DNA of 64,000 bases from Harryflintia acetispora (GTDB lineage Bacteria > Bacillota > Clostridia > Oscillospirales > Ruminococcaceae), in the NCBI GenBank assembly GCA_004340125.1, contig SLUK01000003.1, positions 1-64,000 of the forward strand, in the 5' to 3' direction. The notes beneath the pieces are model-generated. The model was not told where the DNA came from and made no database searches. It saw only the letters and a list, made by a program, of their open reading frames with translations. The first letter of the stretch is position 1. Every line of letters starts with the position of its first letter. Shown in pieces: positions 36,396 to 45,591 of the stretch. Position numbers and translations under genes: made by a program.

Positions 36396-36971
36396 TCACT
36401 TCACTCCCATACGAAATAGGAAAATCACCTTGCCCATCAGGGCGGAATCGTCCGGCATGCCCACCGAGCTGTGCCGGCTGTCGAGCGATATCTCGCGGTT
36501 GTCGCCCAGGACGAACATCTGCCCCGGCGGCACCTCGAGCGGGAATTCGACGTCGTACTTCTGCTTGGTCCCGGTGCTGATGTATGGCTCGTCGAGCTGC
36601 TCGCCGTCGACCAGGACCGTGCCCCGCCTAAAATTAATGTCCACCGTCTGTCCGCCGGTGGCGATCACCCGCTTGAAGACGGGCGCCTCGCCCTCGCCGG
36701 GGCGAAAGAAGACAATGTCCCCCGTCTGCGGGGTCTTATAGAGGCGCAGGATGAGCGCCAGGTCCCCGTCGCTCAGGGTCGGATACATCGAATTGCCGGA
36801 AACGAACACCAGCCCGACGACATAGGTCATCACCAGCCAGACGATGACGGCCGCCAGCAGCAGGACGAATATCTTGCGCCGGCGGCGTTTTTTGCGTTGC
36901 AGCGCGTCCAGCTGTTTTTTGATCTGTTCGCGCATGGCGTTTGGATTTGTAGCCGTTATCTGAGTTGCCAA
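36396..36971 (-). CDS. lepB: Signal peptidase I
   Basis: Cuts signal peptides from exported proteins at the outer face of the membrane. One membrane segment (about 34-55) after a basic N terminus (QRKKRRRRK), the catalytic Ser61 in SGNSMYPTL, Lys100 in VFKRVIA, and the box GDNR-SLDSR near the end. 191 aa from a TTG start at 36971, 6 nt behind GGAGGGGG. It serves exported proteins in general, including the secreted ones in this window. Confidence 0.93.
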   Translation of the reverse strand: MATQITATNPNAMREQIKKQLDALQRKKRRRRKIFVLLLAAVIVWLVMTYVVGLVFVSGNSMYPTLSDGDLALILRLYKTPQTGDIVFFRPGEGEAPVFKRVIATGGQTVDINFRRGTVLVDGEQLDEPYISTGTKQKYDVEFPLEVPPGQMFVLGDNREISLDSRHSSVGMPDDSALMGKVIFLFRMGVK

Positions 36972-37127
36972 AAAGTCCCCCTCCAATCAGCAACCGGTAT
37001 AAAAACATTTTATCACAGTTTCTGGCAAAAGAAAACACATTCTTTTCGTCCCCGCTGGATTTTTGCCTTCCGGTGGGGTAGAATGGAAGCCAGCCACGCA
37101 ATTCCCGAGAGAGGGGTAAGGATAGGG

Positions 37128-38846
37128 ATGAAAACAATCATCGCCGGGATTAACGCCAAATACATCCACACCGCGCTCGCCGCGCGCGGCCTGGCCGCCT
37201 ATGCGGCACAGCGGGGGATTGACGGGGTACGCGCAATGGAATTTACCATCAACCAGCACCCCGATGCGATTTTGCGCGCGCTCTACGCCGAGAGGGCGGA
37301 CTGCTACCTCTTCTCCTGCTATATCTGGAACTGGGAGCTGGTGTGCCGTCTCGTGCGGGACCTGCGCACCCTCTGCCCGCGGGCGGCGATCTACCTCGGC
37401 GGGCCGCAGGTCTCCTTCCACGTGGGGGAGCTGCTAAGGTCCCTGCCCGGCGTTGACGGCATCCTGCGCGGCGAGGGGGAGGAGCCGCTCTGCCGCCTGC
37501 TGCGCGCGCTCAGAAGCGGCGGGGACCTCTCGGCGGTCCCGTCGTTGACCTTTTGGCGGGAGGGGGAGGTCTGCGAAACCCCAATGTGCGCGCCGATGGA
37601 GATGCGCGAGCTGCCCTTTTGCTATCCGGACCTTGATGGGCTGCGCCACCAGATCGTCTACTACGAGTCCTCGCGCGGCTGCCCGTTTCATTGCACCTAT
37701 TGTTTGAGCTCGCTGGAGCGCCGGGTGCGCCGAAAGCCCCTGGAGCTCGTACTCCCCGAGCTTGGGCACTTCCTCGCCGCCGGGGTGCGGCAGGTGAAAT
37801 TCTGCGACCGCACGTTCAACTGCGACAGGGAGCACTGCATGGCCATCTGGCGCTACCTGATGGAGCGGGACAACGGGTTTACCAACTTCCATTTTGAAAT
37901 CACCGCCGAGCTGCTGGGCGAGGAGGAGCTGGGGCTCCTGGGCCGGGCACGCCCCGGGCTCTTCCAGTTCGAGATCGGGGTGCAGTCGGTGAACCCCGAC
38001 ACCCTGCGCGCCATCCGGCGCGGCGCCGACCTTTCGCATCTTCGCGAGGTAATGTCCCGGCTGCGCGAAAATGGGAACATCCACCTGCACCTCGATCTGA
38101 TCGCCGGGCTGCCGCTGGAGGACTACCAAAGCTTTGCCCGCTCCTTCGACAGCGTCTTTGCGATGGGGCCGGACCAGCTCCAGCTCGGGTTTTTAAAGGT
38201 GCTGCCCGGCTCAAGGATGGAGCGGGATGCGCCCCGCTATGGGATCGTCTCCCGCGCCTGCCCTCCCTATGAGGTGCTGTTTACCGATCACCTTTCGGCG
38301 GACGAGCTCTTCACCCTCAAGGGGGTGGAGGAGATGGTCGAAAGCTACTACAACAGCGGCGCCTTCGCGCATACGCTTCGCTTCCTGCTCGAGGGCCGGG
38401 GTGCGTTTGACACCTTTCATGCGCTGCGGCGCTTTCTCGAGGAGGGCGGCTGGACGGGGGAGAGCCTCTCGCGCACCACCCTTTACGACTGGCTCTACGC
38501 CTTCGGCACGCGGCGCTGCGGGGCCGAAGGCCCGCTGCTGGGGGAGCTCATCCTGCTGGATATCTGCCTGGAGGGCAAACCGAAGAAGCTGCCCGCCTGC
38601 CTCGCCGGTCGGGACCAGACAAAGTGGTACCGCCCCATCCGGACCTTTTACGAGGAGCCTCATAACCGCGGGAGGTACCTGCCGGACTATGAGGGGGAGG
38701 ACCCCGCCGTGCTGCGGCGGATCACCCATCTGGAGGTCTTCTCCTTCGACCTGCTCTCCCCGGGGAGGGAGCGGGCCGGGTGTGCGCTGCTCTTCGACTA
38801 CCGCAAGCCCAAGGCGCGGCGCGCGGTAAAAGTGCCCTTGGAATAA
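37128..38846 (+). CDS. B12-binding-domain radical SAM protein (DUF4080 type)
   Basis: A 572-aa enzyme with a cobalamin-binding-like N-terminal domain (MKTIIAGINAKYIHTALA, LFSCYIWNWE, YLGGPQVS), a radical SAM core with the cluster motif CPFHCTYC (near residue 185), IGVQSVNPDTL, and a C-terminal DUF4080 domain. Class B radical SAM proteins use methylcobalamin for methyl transfer or rearrangements; the substrate here is unknown. ATG 37128 follows AAGGA by 5 nt. The reading frame is open far upstream, over lepB in antisense, but the family starts at MKTIIAG. Confidence 0.88.
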   Translation: MKTIIAGINAKYIHTALAARGLAAYAAQRGIDGVRAMEFTINQHPDAILRALYAERADCYLFSCYIWNWELVCRLVRDLRTLCPRAAIYLGGPQVSFHVGELLRSLPGVDGILRGEGEEPLCRLLRALRSGGDLSAVPSLTFWREGEVCETPMCAPMEMRELPFCYPDLDGLRHQIVYYESSRGCPFHCTYCLSSLERRVRRKPLELVLPELGHFLAAGVRQVKFCDRTFNCDREHCMAIWRYLMERDNGFTNFHFEITAELLGEEELGLLGRARPGLFQFEIGVQSVNPDTLRAIRRGADLSHLREVMSRLRENGNIHLHLDLIAGLPLEDYQSFARSFDSVFAMGPDQLQLGFLKVLPGSRMERDAPRYGIVSRACPPYEVLFTDHLSADELFTLKGVEEMVESYYNSGAFAHTLRFLLEGRGAFDTFHALRRFLEEGGWTGESLSRTTLYDWLYAFGTRRCGAEGPLLGELILLDICLEGKPKKLPACLAGRDQTKWYRPIRTFYEEPHNRGRYLPDYEGEDPAVLRRITHLEVFSFDLLSPGRERAGCALLFDYRKPKARRAVKVPLE

Positions 38847-38865
38847 GATGCGCGCCAATGCAAAG

Positions 38866-38897
38866 AACCGGCCCCGAGCAAAAGCCCGGGGCCGGTT
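38866..38897. terminator. Bidirectional terminator after the radical SAM gene
   Basis: 14-bp stem with one mismatch (38866-38879 with 38884-38897), AAAA loop, T-containing flank. Confidence 0.75.
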
Positions 38898-38905
38898 ACT
38901 TAATT

Positions 38906-39289
38906 TTATTTAATCCGCGCGATGTATTGGCAGTAGACATAGACATTTTTGATCTTCTTGGCCTCCACCCCGTCGCCCGCCTCGATGACCGGCTGGGTCT
39001 CGGAGGGGGTCTCGTACAACTTGAAGGCGATGGCGTCCTGCCCGGGGCGCATATTGCGCACATGCTTATACTCGTACTCCTTGCGCGCGATCCCGAGGTA
39101 ATTGAAGATGATGTCCTCGATCCCATTGTTGGTGAAGCACTTGATAATATCCTTCTCATCGTACATTTCGATGATGGCCTTCGCCTCATGGAAGGAGAGG
39201 TTGGAGCACTTAAACTCCCCCTCGTTGACGACCGACATCATGTTCCCGTTATCTAGCAGCAATAGTGGATTGTCGTTTGCTTTCGGCAT
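38906..39289 (-). CDS. Small protein resembling the STIV B116/DUF1874 family
   Basis: A 127-aa soluble protein. The order of features (LLLLDNGN start, EAKAIIEMYDEKDIIKCFTN, EDIIFNYLGIARK, then RNMRPGQDAIAFKLYETPSET) follows the pattern of the B116/DUF1874 family known from archaeal viruses, phages and Firmicutes: an early beta strand, helix, a helix with the ancestral IGH/TA site changed, and the PGDxAIVF-like strand. I assign it from this pattern only. It has a near-perfect sigma-A promoter (39344-39372) and is preceded by AAGGAGG-like sequence. Its base composition is AT-richer than the neighbours. No role is known. Confidence 0.5.
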   Translation of the reverse strand: MPKANDNPLLLLDNGNMMSVVNEGEFKCSNLSFHEAKAIIEMYDEKDIIKCFTNNGIEDIIFNYLGIARKEYEYKHVRNMRPGQDAIAFKLYETPSETQPVIEAGDGVEAKKIKNVYVYCQYIARIK

Positions 39290-39343
39290 GGTAAAAAGCC
39301 TCCTTCTGTCCGTGTGCGCGATAGTGATCGGTTTCCTGTTTCC

Positions 39344-39372
39344 ATTCTATCCATGATTTTATAAAATGTCAA
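39344..39372 (-). promoter_or_regulatory. Sigma-A promoter of the B116-like gene
   Basis: On the minus strand TTGACA (39372-39367), 17-bp spacer, TAGAAT (39349-39344). One of the best promoters in the window. Confidence 0.8.
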
Positions 39373-39434
39373 TTTAATTTTAGACAAATTCACTATATTA
39401 TTTTGTGATAAAGGATAAGGAAACGAAGGGGCTC

Positions 39435-40262
39435 CTATAACTTTCCCCGCTTGCGGTAGCTGACCAGCCAGAAGTCTGCCGTGGTGCGAAGGCGTTCGAG
39501 CCCGGCCAGCCGCTTTGCGCCCTCGATGGGGGTCTTATAATAATAGGGGGTCATCATGAAAAGGCTTTGCAGCACCTGCGCCCCCTCGGCGGTAAAGTCG
39601 TAGCAAAGGCGGCGGCGCCCGGTGATGGAAAAACCCTCGAGCTCGAAGCTCTTTTCCTCGTTTTCATAGGGGTGCTCGTAGAGCACCTCCTTGAGGGAGT
39701 AGAGATGCCGCGCCGCCGGATAGACCGCCACAAAGTGCCCGCCCCGGCGCAGCACCCGGTGGAACTCCTGCGGGCAGAGGGGGGAAAAGACGTTGTAAAC
39801 GAGGTCCAGGCAGTGCCCGGAGAAGGGCAGCTCGAAGATGCTCGCCACCGCGAAGCGCCCCTTAGGGCAGCGCCGCGCGGCGTGGCGCACCCCATGCTTC
39901 GACAGGTCGATCCCGTAGAGGGTGGGCTCCCAGCCCAAGGCTTGCAGGTAGGCGCAGAGCCCGTCTATGTAATACCCCTCGCCGCAGCCCGCATCCAGGA
40001 TGGCGGGGGAAGGGGAGGTGCACAGCGCGCCGATCGTCTCACAGAGCGCCTCGCGCAGCGGGGCGTAGCCCCCGCTTTCAAGGAAGGTGGTGCGCGCGCG
40101 GATCATCCCCGCGTTGTCGCCCGGGTCGCGGCTGCCGCCGCGGTTGGGCGGCAGGAGGTTCACATACCCCTGTGCGGCCAGGTCGAAGCTGTGCCCCGCG
40201 GCGCAGCACAGCGCGCGCTGCTGCACAAACAGGGGCCGCTGACAGAGCGGACAGCAAAACAA
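39435..40262 (-). CDS. rlmA: 23S rRNA guanine-N1 methyltransferase, RlmA family
   Basis: A 275-aa rRNA methyltransferase: N-terminal zinc site (CPLC near 4-7, then CCAAGHSFD), the family segment GYVNLLPPNRGGSRDPGDNAGMIRARTTFL, and a SAM-binding motif ILDAGCGEGYYIDGL near 95. RlmA enzymes methylate G745 or G748 in helix 35 of 23S rRNA near the exit tunnel, where macrolides bind. Four genes from here to 42616 are closely packed on the minus strand. Confidence 0.87.
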   Translation of the reverse strand: MFCCPLCQRPLFVQQRALCCAAGHSFDLAAQGYVNLLPPNRGGSRDPGDNAGMIRARTTFLESGGYAPLREALCETIGALCTSPSPAILDAGCGEGYYIDGLCAYLQALGWEPTLYGIDLSKHGVRHAARRCPKGRFAVASIFELPFSGHCLDLVYNVFSPLCPQEFHRVLRRGGHFVAVYPAARHLYSLKEVLYEHPYENEEKSFELEGFSITGRRRLCYDFTAEGAQVLQSLFMMTPYYYKTPIEGAKRLAGLERLRTTADFWLVSYRKRGKL

Positions 40263-40278
40263 ACCGGGCTCCTCCTCT

Positions 40279-40755
40279 TCAATAATTTTCTGCCCGGCGC
40301 TCCCGGCGCAGGTTGCGCCGGCGCACCCCCGCCTCCCACTCGGTGCGGTCCTCCTCGCTCTCCAGGATCAGCGGGGGCACCGGGGTGGGCTGCTCGTGCT
40401 CGTCGAGCGCGACCATCACCAGGTATGCGCGGTTGATCATCTGGCGCCGCCCGTCGAGCTCCTCGACAAAGGCGTCCACCCGCACCTCCATCGAGGTGCG
40501 CCCGACATAGGTGATCCGCCCGATCAGCACAACGGTGCTGTTGATGTGGGCCGCGGCCTTGAACTGCAGGTTGTCGATCGCGGCGGTGGTCACCTCCCGC
40601 CCGGAGTGGCGGCGGGCCACCACCCCGGCGACCACGTCGATCCATTCCATCAGCTTGCCGCCGAAGAGGCGGCTGTAGCCGTTGATGTGCTCGGGCATCA
40701 AAATCTGTATCTGCTCGGTGCGCGATTGCGCGACCGTCTTGGCTTGCAGTTCCAT
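40279..40755 (-). CDS. Acyl-CoA thioesterase, hotdog fold (YciA/BACH type)
   Basis: A 158-aa hotdog thioesterase with PEHINGYSRLFGGKLMEWIDVVAGVVARRHS near residue 20, the active-site region of the YciA/cytosolic acyl-CoA hydrolase group. It hydrolyses acyl-CoA to free acid and CoA. ATG 40755 follows AAAGGAGT by 4 nt; an upstream ATG lacks a ribosome site. The next gene on the strand (rlmA) starts 16 bp downstream. Confidence 0.85.
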   Translation of the reverse strand: MELQAKTVAQSRTEQIQILMPEHINGYSRLFGGKLMEWIDVVAGVVARRHSGREVTTAAIDNLQFKAAAHINSTVVLIGRITYVGRTSMEVRVDAFVEELDGRRQMINRAYLVMVALDEHEQPTPVPPLILESEEDRTEWEAGVRRRNLRRERRAENY

Positions 40756-40790
40756 AGCTACTCCTTTATCCATCATATCGGCGTTTGGCT

Positions 40791-41243
40791 TTATATTGTC
40801 CCCGTATCGCCTGGGGCGTGCAGGCAGTAGACCAGCTTCCCGCCCTGCTCCCCTTCGATTTTCATCCCCAGCCGCTCGGCCACCCGGCGCGCGGGCAGGT
40901 CCGAAGCGGGTACCGGCGCCACCACGAAGGGGGAGCGCAGGGCCTCAAAGGCATAGGACAGGCAGCGCGCCGCCCCCTCGGCGGCAAGGCCCCGGCCCCA
41001 AAAGGCGGGCAGCAGCCCGTAGTAGAGGCCGCACAGCCGCCGGCCGCCGAGCGTGCAGGAGAATAGCCCCATCGCGCCCGCCGGCTCATTTTCGTACAGC
41101 GCCGCGAGGCAGCCATACCCCTCCGGCTGGCCCTCGTCGCTCAGCCATCCGGGAAAGTGCGGCAGGCGCTGGAGCGCGGCGCGCTGCTGCCCTCCGGGCA
41201 GGCAGAGAAGGAGGTGTTCGGTTTTTAAAATCAGCCCGTTCAT
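40791..41243 (-). CDS. GNAT-family acetyltransferase (RimJ/RimL-like)
   Basis: A 150-aa acetyltransferase with LYYGLLPAFWGRGLAAEGAARCLSYAF (acetyl-CoA loop) and DLPARRVAERLGMK, as in RimJ/RimL-type enzymes that can modify protein N termini. Starts at ATG 41243 overlapping the stop of the transporter gene (ATGA). Length is short but complete for the family. Confidence 0.8.
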   Translation of the reverse strand: MNGLILKTEHLLLCLPGGQQRAALQRLPHFPGWLSDEGQPEGYGCLAALYENEPAGAMGLFSCTLGGRRLCGLYYGLLPAFWGRGLAAEGAARCLSYAFEALRSPFVVAPVPASDLPARRVAERLGMKIEGEQGGKLVYCLHAPGDTGTI

Positions 41244-42616
41244 CCCTTTAGGAAAAACTTTTCCAGGTAGCCATAGGCGAAAACGACCAGCACGATCAGC
41301 GGCAGCAGGAAGGTCACATAAAAGCGCGCCCACTTCGGGAAGCGCAGCCCCTTGCCGGTGTCCGCCTCGGCGATGAAGTTGTCCCATCCCCAGCCGTAGC
41401 GGGTGACGCAGAAGAGCAGGTAGACCAGCGACCCCAGCGGCAGGAAGTTGTTGGAGACGAGGAAGTCCTCGAAATCGAGGATGGTGCTTCCCGCCCCCAG
41501 CGGTGTGATCCCGGAAAGATAGTTGTAGCCCAGGGCCGCGGGCAGCGAGAGCAGGAAGATGAGCAGGATATTGATCACCACCGCCTTTTTGCGGCCCCAC
41601 CCCCAGAGGTCCATGGCGAAGGAGAGGATGTTTTCAAACACCGCCACGATGGTCGAGAGCGCGGCAAAGGTCATGAAGACGAAGAAGAGCGTCCCCCACA
41701 GCCGCCCGGCCGGCATGGCGCCGAAGATATTGGGCAGGGTTTTGAAGACCAGTCCCGGCCCGCTGTCCGGATTGACCCCGAAGGCGAAGCAGGAGGGGAA
41801 GATGATGGCCCCCGCCAGCAGGGCGACCAGGGTGTCCAGCGCGGTGACGCTGACCGCCTCGCCCGTCAGACGGCGGTCCTTGCCGATATAGCTGCCGAAG
41901 ATCGCCATTGATCCGACGCCTATGCTCAGCGTGAAGAAGGCTTGGCCCATCGCCGCAAAGACGGTGGTGGCAAAGCCCTGCTCGCGCATGCGCGAAAAGT
42001 CGGGGTAAAGATAAAAGCGCAGCCCCTCGCCGGCCCCCGGCAGGGTGACGGCGCGCACCACCAGGACGAGCATCACCACAAAGAGGCTGGACATCATCAC
42101 CTTGGTGATCCGCTCCACCCCATTCTGCAGCCCGAGCGAGCAGATGCCAAACCCCAGCAGCACGGCCAGCAGCATCCAAAGGACCATCCCCTTGGGGTCG
42201 GCGAGCATGGCGTCATAGACCCCCGGCACCTCCTGCGGGCTGAGGCCCACAAACTCCCCGCGCAGCATCTTGAAAAAGTAGGCGAGCATCCATCCGCCGA
42301 TGGTGGTATAGAACATCATGAGCAGGTAGTTGCCCGCCATCGCCACATAGCCGAACAGGTGCCAGTGCGAGCCCTGCGGCTCGAGCACCCGAAAGGAGGC
42401 CGCGGCGCTCCTGCGGCTGGCGCGGCCGACCGAAAACTCCATCACCATGATGGGTAGCCCCAGGATCACCAAAAAGAACAGGTAGATGAGCACGAAGGCC
42501 GCGCCCCCGTAGAGCCCGGCGATGTAGGGGAAGCGCCAGACGTTCCCCAAACCGATTGCACAGCCCGCCGAAATGAGCAGAAAGCCGAGGCGGGAAGAAA
42601 ATTTTTCTCGTTGCAA
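41240..42616 (-). CDS. Sodium-dependent neurotransmitter-symporter (SNF/NSS) family transporter
   Basis: A 458-aa membrane transporter that imports an amino acid or amine with sodium. The sodium-1/substrate site opening GFLLISAGCAIGLGNVWRFPYIAGLYGGAAF (seen at 11-41 in parts) is the family signature. About 11-12 membrane segments. Substrate is unknown; many bacterial members carry tryptophan, tyrosine or leucine. Start at 42616. Confidence 0.9.
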   Translation of the reverse strand: MQREKFSSRLGFLLISAGCAIGLGNVWRFPYIAGLYGGAAFVLIYLFFLVILGLPIMVMEFSVGRASRRSAAASFRVLEPQGSHWHLFGYVAMAGNYLLMMFYTTIGGWMLAYFFKMLRGEFVGLSPQEVPGVYDAMLADPKGMVLWMLLAVLLGFGICSLGLQNGVERITKVMMSSLFVVMLVLVVRAVTLPGAGEGLRFYLYPDFSRMREQGFATTVFAAMGQAFFTLSIGVGSMAIFGSYIGKDRRLTGEAVSVTALDTLVALLAGAIIFPSCFAFGVNPDSGPGLVFKTLPNIFGAMPAGRLWGTLFFVFMTFAALSTIVAVFENILSFAMDLWGWGRKKAVVINILLIFLLSLPAALGYNYLSGITPLGAGSTILDFEDFLVSNNFLPLGSLVYLLFCVTRYGWGWDNFIAEADTGKGLRFPKWARFYVTFLLPLIVLVVFAYGYLEKFFLKG

Positions 42617-42678
42617 ACGAATCCCTCATTTTTAGCTAATACTCTTAGTATGCCTCAAACAAACGTTTCTATCATCCT

Positions 42679-43671
42679 TTATCCCCATAACAGGGCGAGC
42701 AGGATCAAAACGGCGCTCAGCCAGATATAGGCGGCGATCCCGGGGGAGGTGAAGAAAAGGCGGTATTTGAGCTTTTCCGGCCAGCCCATCGGTCCGCGGG
42801 GGAGCAGGAGCTGCTGCCGGCGGAAGGTGAGGATCAGCACGCTCCCCAGAATGGTGAGCAGCACGAACTCGCTCAGGATGAGCGTGACGGCCAGCATGCC
42901 GACCGCCTGACGGCCGAACTCGACCATCTGCTGGGGCTGCCGCTCGAGGGCGTAGAGCATCTGCGGGCCGAGCAGCCCGAGGATCAGCGCGCCGGGCAGG
43001 TTCAGAAGCATGTGCAGCAGCACGCTGTAGCGCAGCCTGCCGAAGCGCAGCACCACATAGCCGAGCACCAGTCCGACCGCGAAGGCGTAGAGCAGCTGGG
43101 AGAGGTTGCCATGCGCCAGTGCGAAGACGGCGGCCGAGGCGAACATGCAAAAGCGTTCGCCCCAGTGGCGCAGCCGTTCGAGCAGCACCCGCCGGAAGAT
43201 GTACTCCTCCAGAATGGGGCCGATCACCACCATGAACAAAAACAGCACCGGGAAGGGCAGGGTGCCCGCCAGGGAAAAGAGCGGGTTTTCATAAGGCCGC
43301 CCGAGCAGCTCGCCAAAGGCGGTGGTCAGCAGAACTGTGACGAAGTTGCAAAGATATCCCAGCCCGAAGGCGCAGACCAGCGCCCCCAGGAACTGGAGCG
43401 GGCGCATGGGCCGCGCCTCGGGGGCGGCGAGGGGCTTCACGGGCAAAAGAAGCAGGCAAAGCAGCGGATAGCCGATGAGCATGGGCAGCAGGATGGACAA
43501 GGCGGGGGCGTACCACACAAGGCCGGCCAGCGCGGGGAACAGCCGGGGCAGCAGCCAAAGGCAGACGATCCCCACCAGCTGCGTGAGGAGGACCATCGCG
43601 AAGAGGGACCAGCCGATCCGGCTGCAGCGCGCCCGCTCGCGGTCGGGCGAGAAGTCGTAAAATCCGTTCAT
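42679..43671 (-). CDS. CPBP-family intramembrane metalloprotease
   Basis: A 330-aa membrane protein with about eight segments and the CPBP/Abi motifs in order: EEYIFRRVLLERL (EExxxR), FALAHGNL (FxxxH) and HMLLNLPG (HxxxN). In bacteria such proteases act in bacteriocin self-immunity, protein maturation or stress control; no bacteriocin gene is seen beside it. Start ATG 43671. Confidence 0.87.
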   Translation of the reverse strand: MNGFYDFSPDRERARCSRIGWSLFAMVLLTQLVGIVCLWLLPRLFPALAGLVWYAPALSILLPMLIGYPLLCLLLLPVKPLAAPEARPMRPLQFLGALVCAFGLGYLCNFVTVLLTTAFGELLGRPYENPLFSLAGTLPFPVLFLFMVVIGPILEEYIFRRVLLERLRHWGERFCMFASAAVFALAHGNLSQLLYAFAVGLVLGYVVLRFGRLRYSVLLHMLLNLPGALILGLLGPQMLYALERQPQQMVEFGRQAVGMLAVTLILSEFVLLTILGSVLILTFRRQQLLLPRGPMGWPEKLKYRLFFTSPGIAAYIWLSAVLILLALLWG

Positions 43672-43722
43672 CTGCGGCCAATCCTCCCAATCTCAAAGAT
43701 TAGATTACCCTCATAAAGGCGA

Positions 43723-44148
43723 TTATAGCAGCGCAAAATGAGGGCTCTCGATCATTTCCTTCATCCGGCACAGGCAGAAGGGATGCCCGGCGGGGTCGAG
43801 CATGACCCGCCAGCCGTCGGAAAATTGCTTCTGGGCGACGGCCGCCCCGCATTGGACGGCGTGCTTCACCGCCTCTTCGAGATCGTTGACGGCGAAGTCC
43901 AGGTGGGCCATCTGCTGCTGCGCTTCAGGCTCGTCGGGCCATACCGGAGGCCGGTAGGCGGGATTCTTTTGAAATGTGATGCCGGGATACGCCCCCTGGG
44001 CCGCGCCCGGGGCGCCGAGGCACGCGAAATCCTCATCGTGATACGGGATTTCCCACCCCAGCAGCGCCGCATAGAACTTGGCCAGCCCGTAGGGGTCCGT
44101 GCAGTCCAATGTGAAAGAATAGAGTTTGATTTTCAGACTATCGTCCAT
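43723..44148 (-). CDS. VOC-superfamily (glyoxalase/bleomycin-resistance fold) protein
   Basis: A 141-aa paired beta-alpha-beta-beta-beta protein with TLDCTDPYGLAKFYAALLGW at 12-31 and MAHLDFAVNDLEEAVKHAVQCGA and DPAGHPFCL at the end. Such proteins are metal enzymes or antibiotic-binding proteins; substrate unknown. ATG 44148, AGGT about 10 nt upstream. Confidence 0.82.
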   Translation of the reverse strand: MDDSLKIKLYSFTLDCTDPYGLAKFYAALLGWEIPYHDEDFACLGAPGAAQGAYPGITFQKNPAYRPPVWPDEPEAQQQMAHLDFAVNDLEEAVKHAVQCGAAVAQKQFSDGWRVMLDPAGHPFCLCRMKEMIESPHFALL

Positions 44149-44312
44149 TGTATGGTTACCTCCATTTTTTCTGTGCGGTCAATTTCCATTATAAACTATT
44201 TTACCCGCCAATACAAGGAAATAGCGCCTGACGGGGAGCCGGGACGCAAAAAGCTTGCGCCCCGTGTTATAATAGTCCTATGACAACGATTAACACGACA
44301 GGGAGAATGGAT

Positions 44313-45560
44313 ATGCCCCAGCCTTTGAGTCAGCCCCAGCGCGTCATTCTGGTGGCGGTGGATTTGGGAGAATATGACGTCGAGGTCTCGCTCGACGAGC
44401 TGCAGGAGCTCGCCTCCACGGCCGGGGCCGAGGTGGTGGGCCGGCTCTGGCAGCGCCGCCAGGAATTCGACAAGGCCACCTGTATCGGCGCGGGGAGGGT
44501 GGCCGAGCTGCGCGAATATGCAAAGAACCTTGAGGCTCAGCTCGTGGTCTTCGACCACGAGCTGGGCGCCAGCCAGCTGCGCAACCTCGAGCGGGAGGTC
44601 GGGGTGCCGGTGATCGACCGGACCATGCTGATTTTAGACATCTTCGCCCAGCGCGCCGTCACCAGCGAGGGCAAGCTGCAAGTCGAGCTCGCGCAGCAGC
44701 GCTATCTGCTGCCGAGGCTGGCGGGGCTCGGCGAGAGCCTGTCCCGCCTCGGCGGCGGGATCGGTACCAGGGGTCCGGGAGAGAGCAAGCTGGAGAGCGA
44801 CCGGCGGCATATCCGCCGCCGGATCCAGTCGTTGGAGCGCAAGCTCGCCGCGCTCAGCGCCCGGCGGGAGAACATGCGCGCACGGCGCAAAAAGACCGGG
44901 CAGCTGATTGTGGCGGTGGTGGGATACACCAACGTTGGGAAATCCACCCTGCTCAACGCCCTGACTGGCGCGCAGGTGCTCTCCCAGGACAAGCTCTTCG
45001 CCACTTTGGACCCGACCGCCCGCGCACTCGCGCTGCCGGACGGGAGAGAGGTGCTGCTCATCGACACCGTCGGTTTTATCCGGCGGCTGCCCCACCATCT
45101 CATCGAGGCGTTTAAATCCACCCTGGAGGTGGCGGCCACCGCCGACCTGATCCTCAATGTCTGCGACATCACCAGTCCCCAGTCGGACGAGCAGCTGCGC
45201 GTCAGCCGCCAGCTGCTCCTGGAGCTGGGGCTTCGGGACACCCCCATCCTCACCGTCTACAATAAGTGTGACCGGCTCGCCGCGCTGCCCGAAGTGTTCG
45301 GGCGGGATACGGTGCTCATCAGCGCCAGGACCGGGATGGGGTTCGAGGATCTCCTCGCGGCCATCGCGCGCACGCTGCCGCCCGCTCAACAGCAGGTAAG
45401 GCTGCTGATCCCGTATGAAAGCGGGGCCCTGCTCGCCGAGCTGCGCCGGGAGGGCAAGGTGCTCAGCGAGGAATACACCGACGCGGGCACCCGGGTGGTT
45501 GCGCTCGCGCCAAAACGCCTGCTTTATAAGTTCGAGGGGATGCTCATCGGCGAGTCTTGA
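44313..45560 (+). CDS. hflX: GTPase HflX
   Basis: Ribosome-binding GTPase that splits or rescues stalled ribosomes, also after heat or antibiotic stress. The 415-aa protein has the N-terminal HflX domain (about 1-190) with the glycine-rich GGGIGTRGPGESKLE segment and a G domain with GYTNVGKST (P loop) and DTVGFIRRLP. Start at ATG 44313, 7 nt after AGGGAG; an earlier in-frame ATG at 44280 lies at the expected transcription start, since TATAAT is at 44268-44273. The ABC-F gene next door also acts on ribosomes. Confidence 0.93.
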   Translation: MPQPLSQPQRVILVAVDLGEYDVEVSLDELQELASTAGAEVVGRLWQRRQEFDKATCIGAGRVAELREYAKNLEAQLVVFDHELGASQLRNLEREVGVPVIDRTMLILDIFAQRAVTSEGKLQVELAQQRYLLPRLAGLGESLSRLGGGIGTRGPGESKLESDRRHIRRRIQSLERKLAALSARRENMRARRKKTGQLIVAVVGYTNVGKSTLLNALTGAQVLSQDKLFATLDPTARALALPDGREVLLIDTVGFIRRLPHHLIEAFKSTLEVAATADLILNVCDITSPQSDEQLRVSRQLLLELGLRDTPILTVYNKCDRLAALPEVFGRDTVLISARTGMGFEDLLAAIARTLPPAQQQVRLLIPYESGALLAELRREGKVLSEEYTDAGTRVVALAPKRLLYKFEGMLIGES

Positions 45561-45585
45561 CAGCGGGCGGGTGCCGTGATATACT
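45557..45585 (+). promoter_or_regulatory. Sigma-A promoter of the ABC-F gene, overlapping the hflX stop
   Basis: TTGACA at 45557-45562, 17-bp spacer, TATACT at 45580-45585. Transcription would start near 45592, leaving a 5' leader of about 320 nt. Confidence 0.88.
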
Positions 45586-45591
45586 GGGCGC

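Noticed and set aside
36471..37127. Upstream extension of the B12-type radical SAM gene over lepB
   Set aside because: The added residues are antisense of lepB, and the family begins at MKTIIAG with a ribosome site at 37118-37122.
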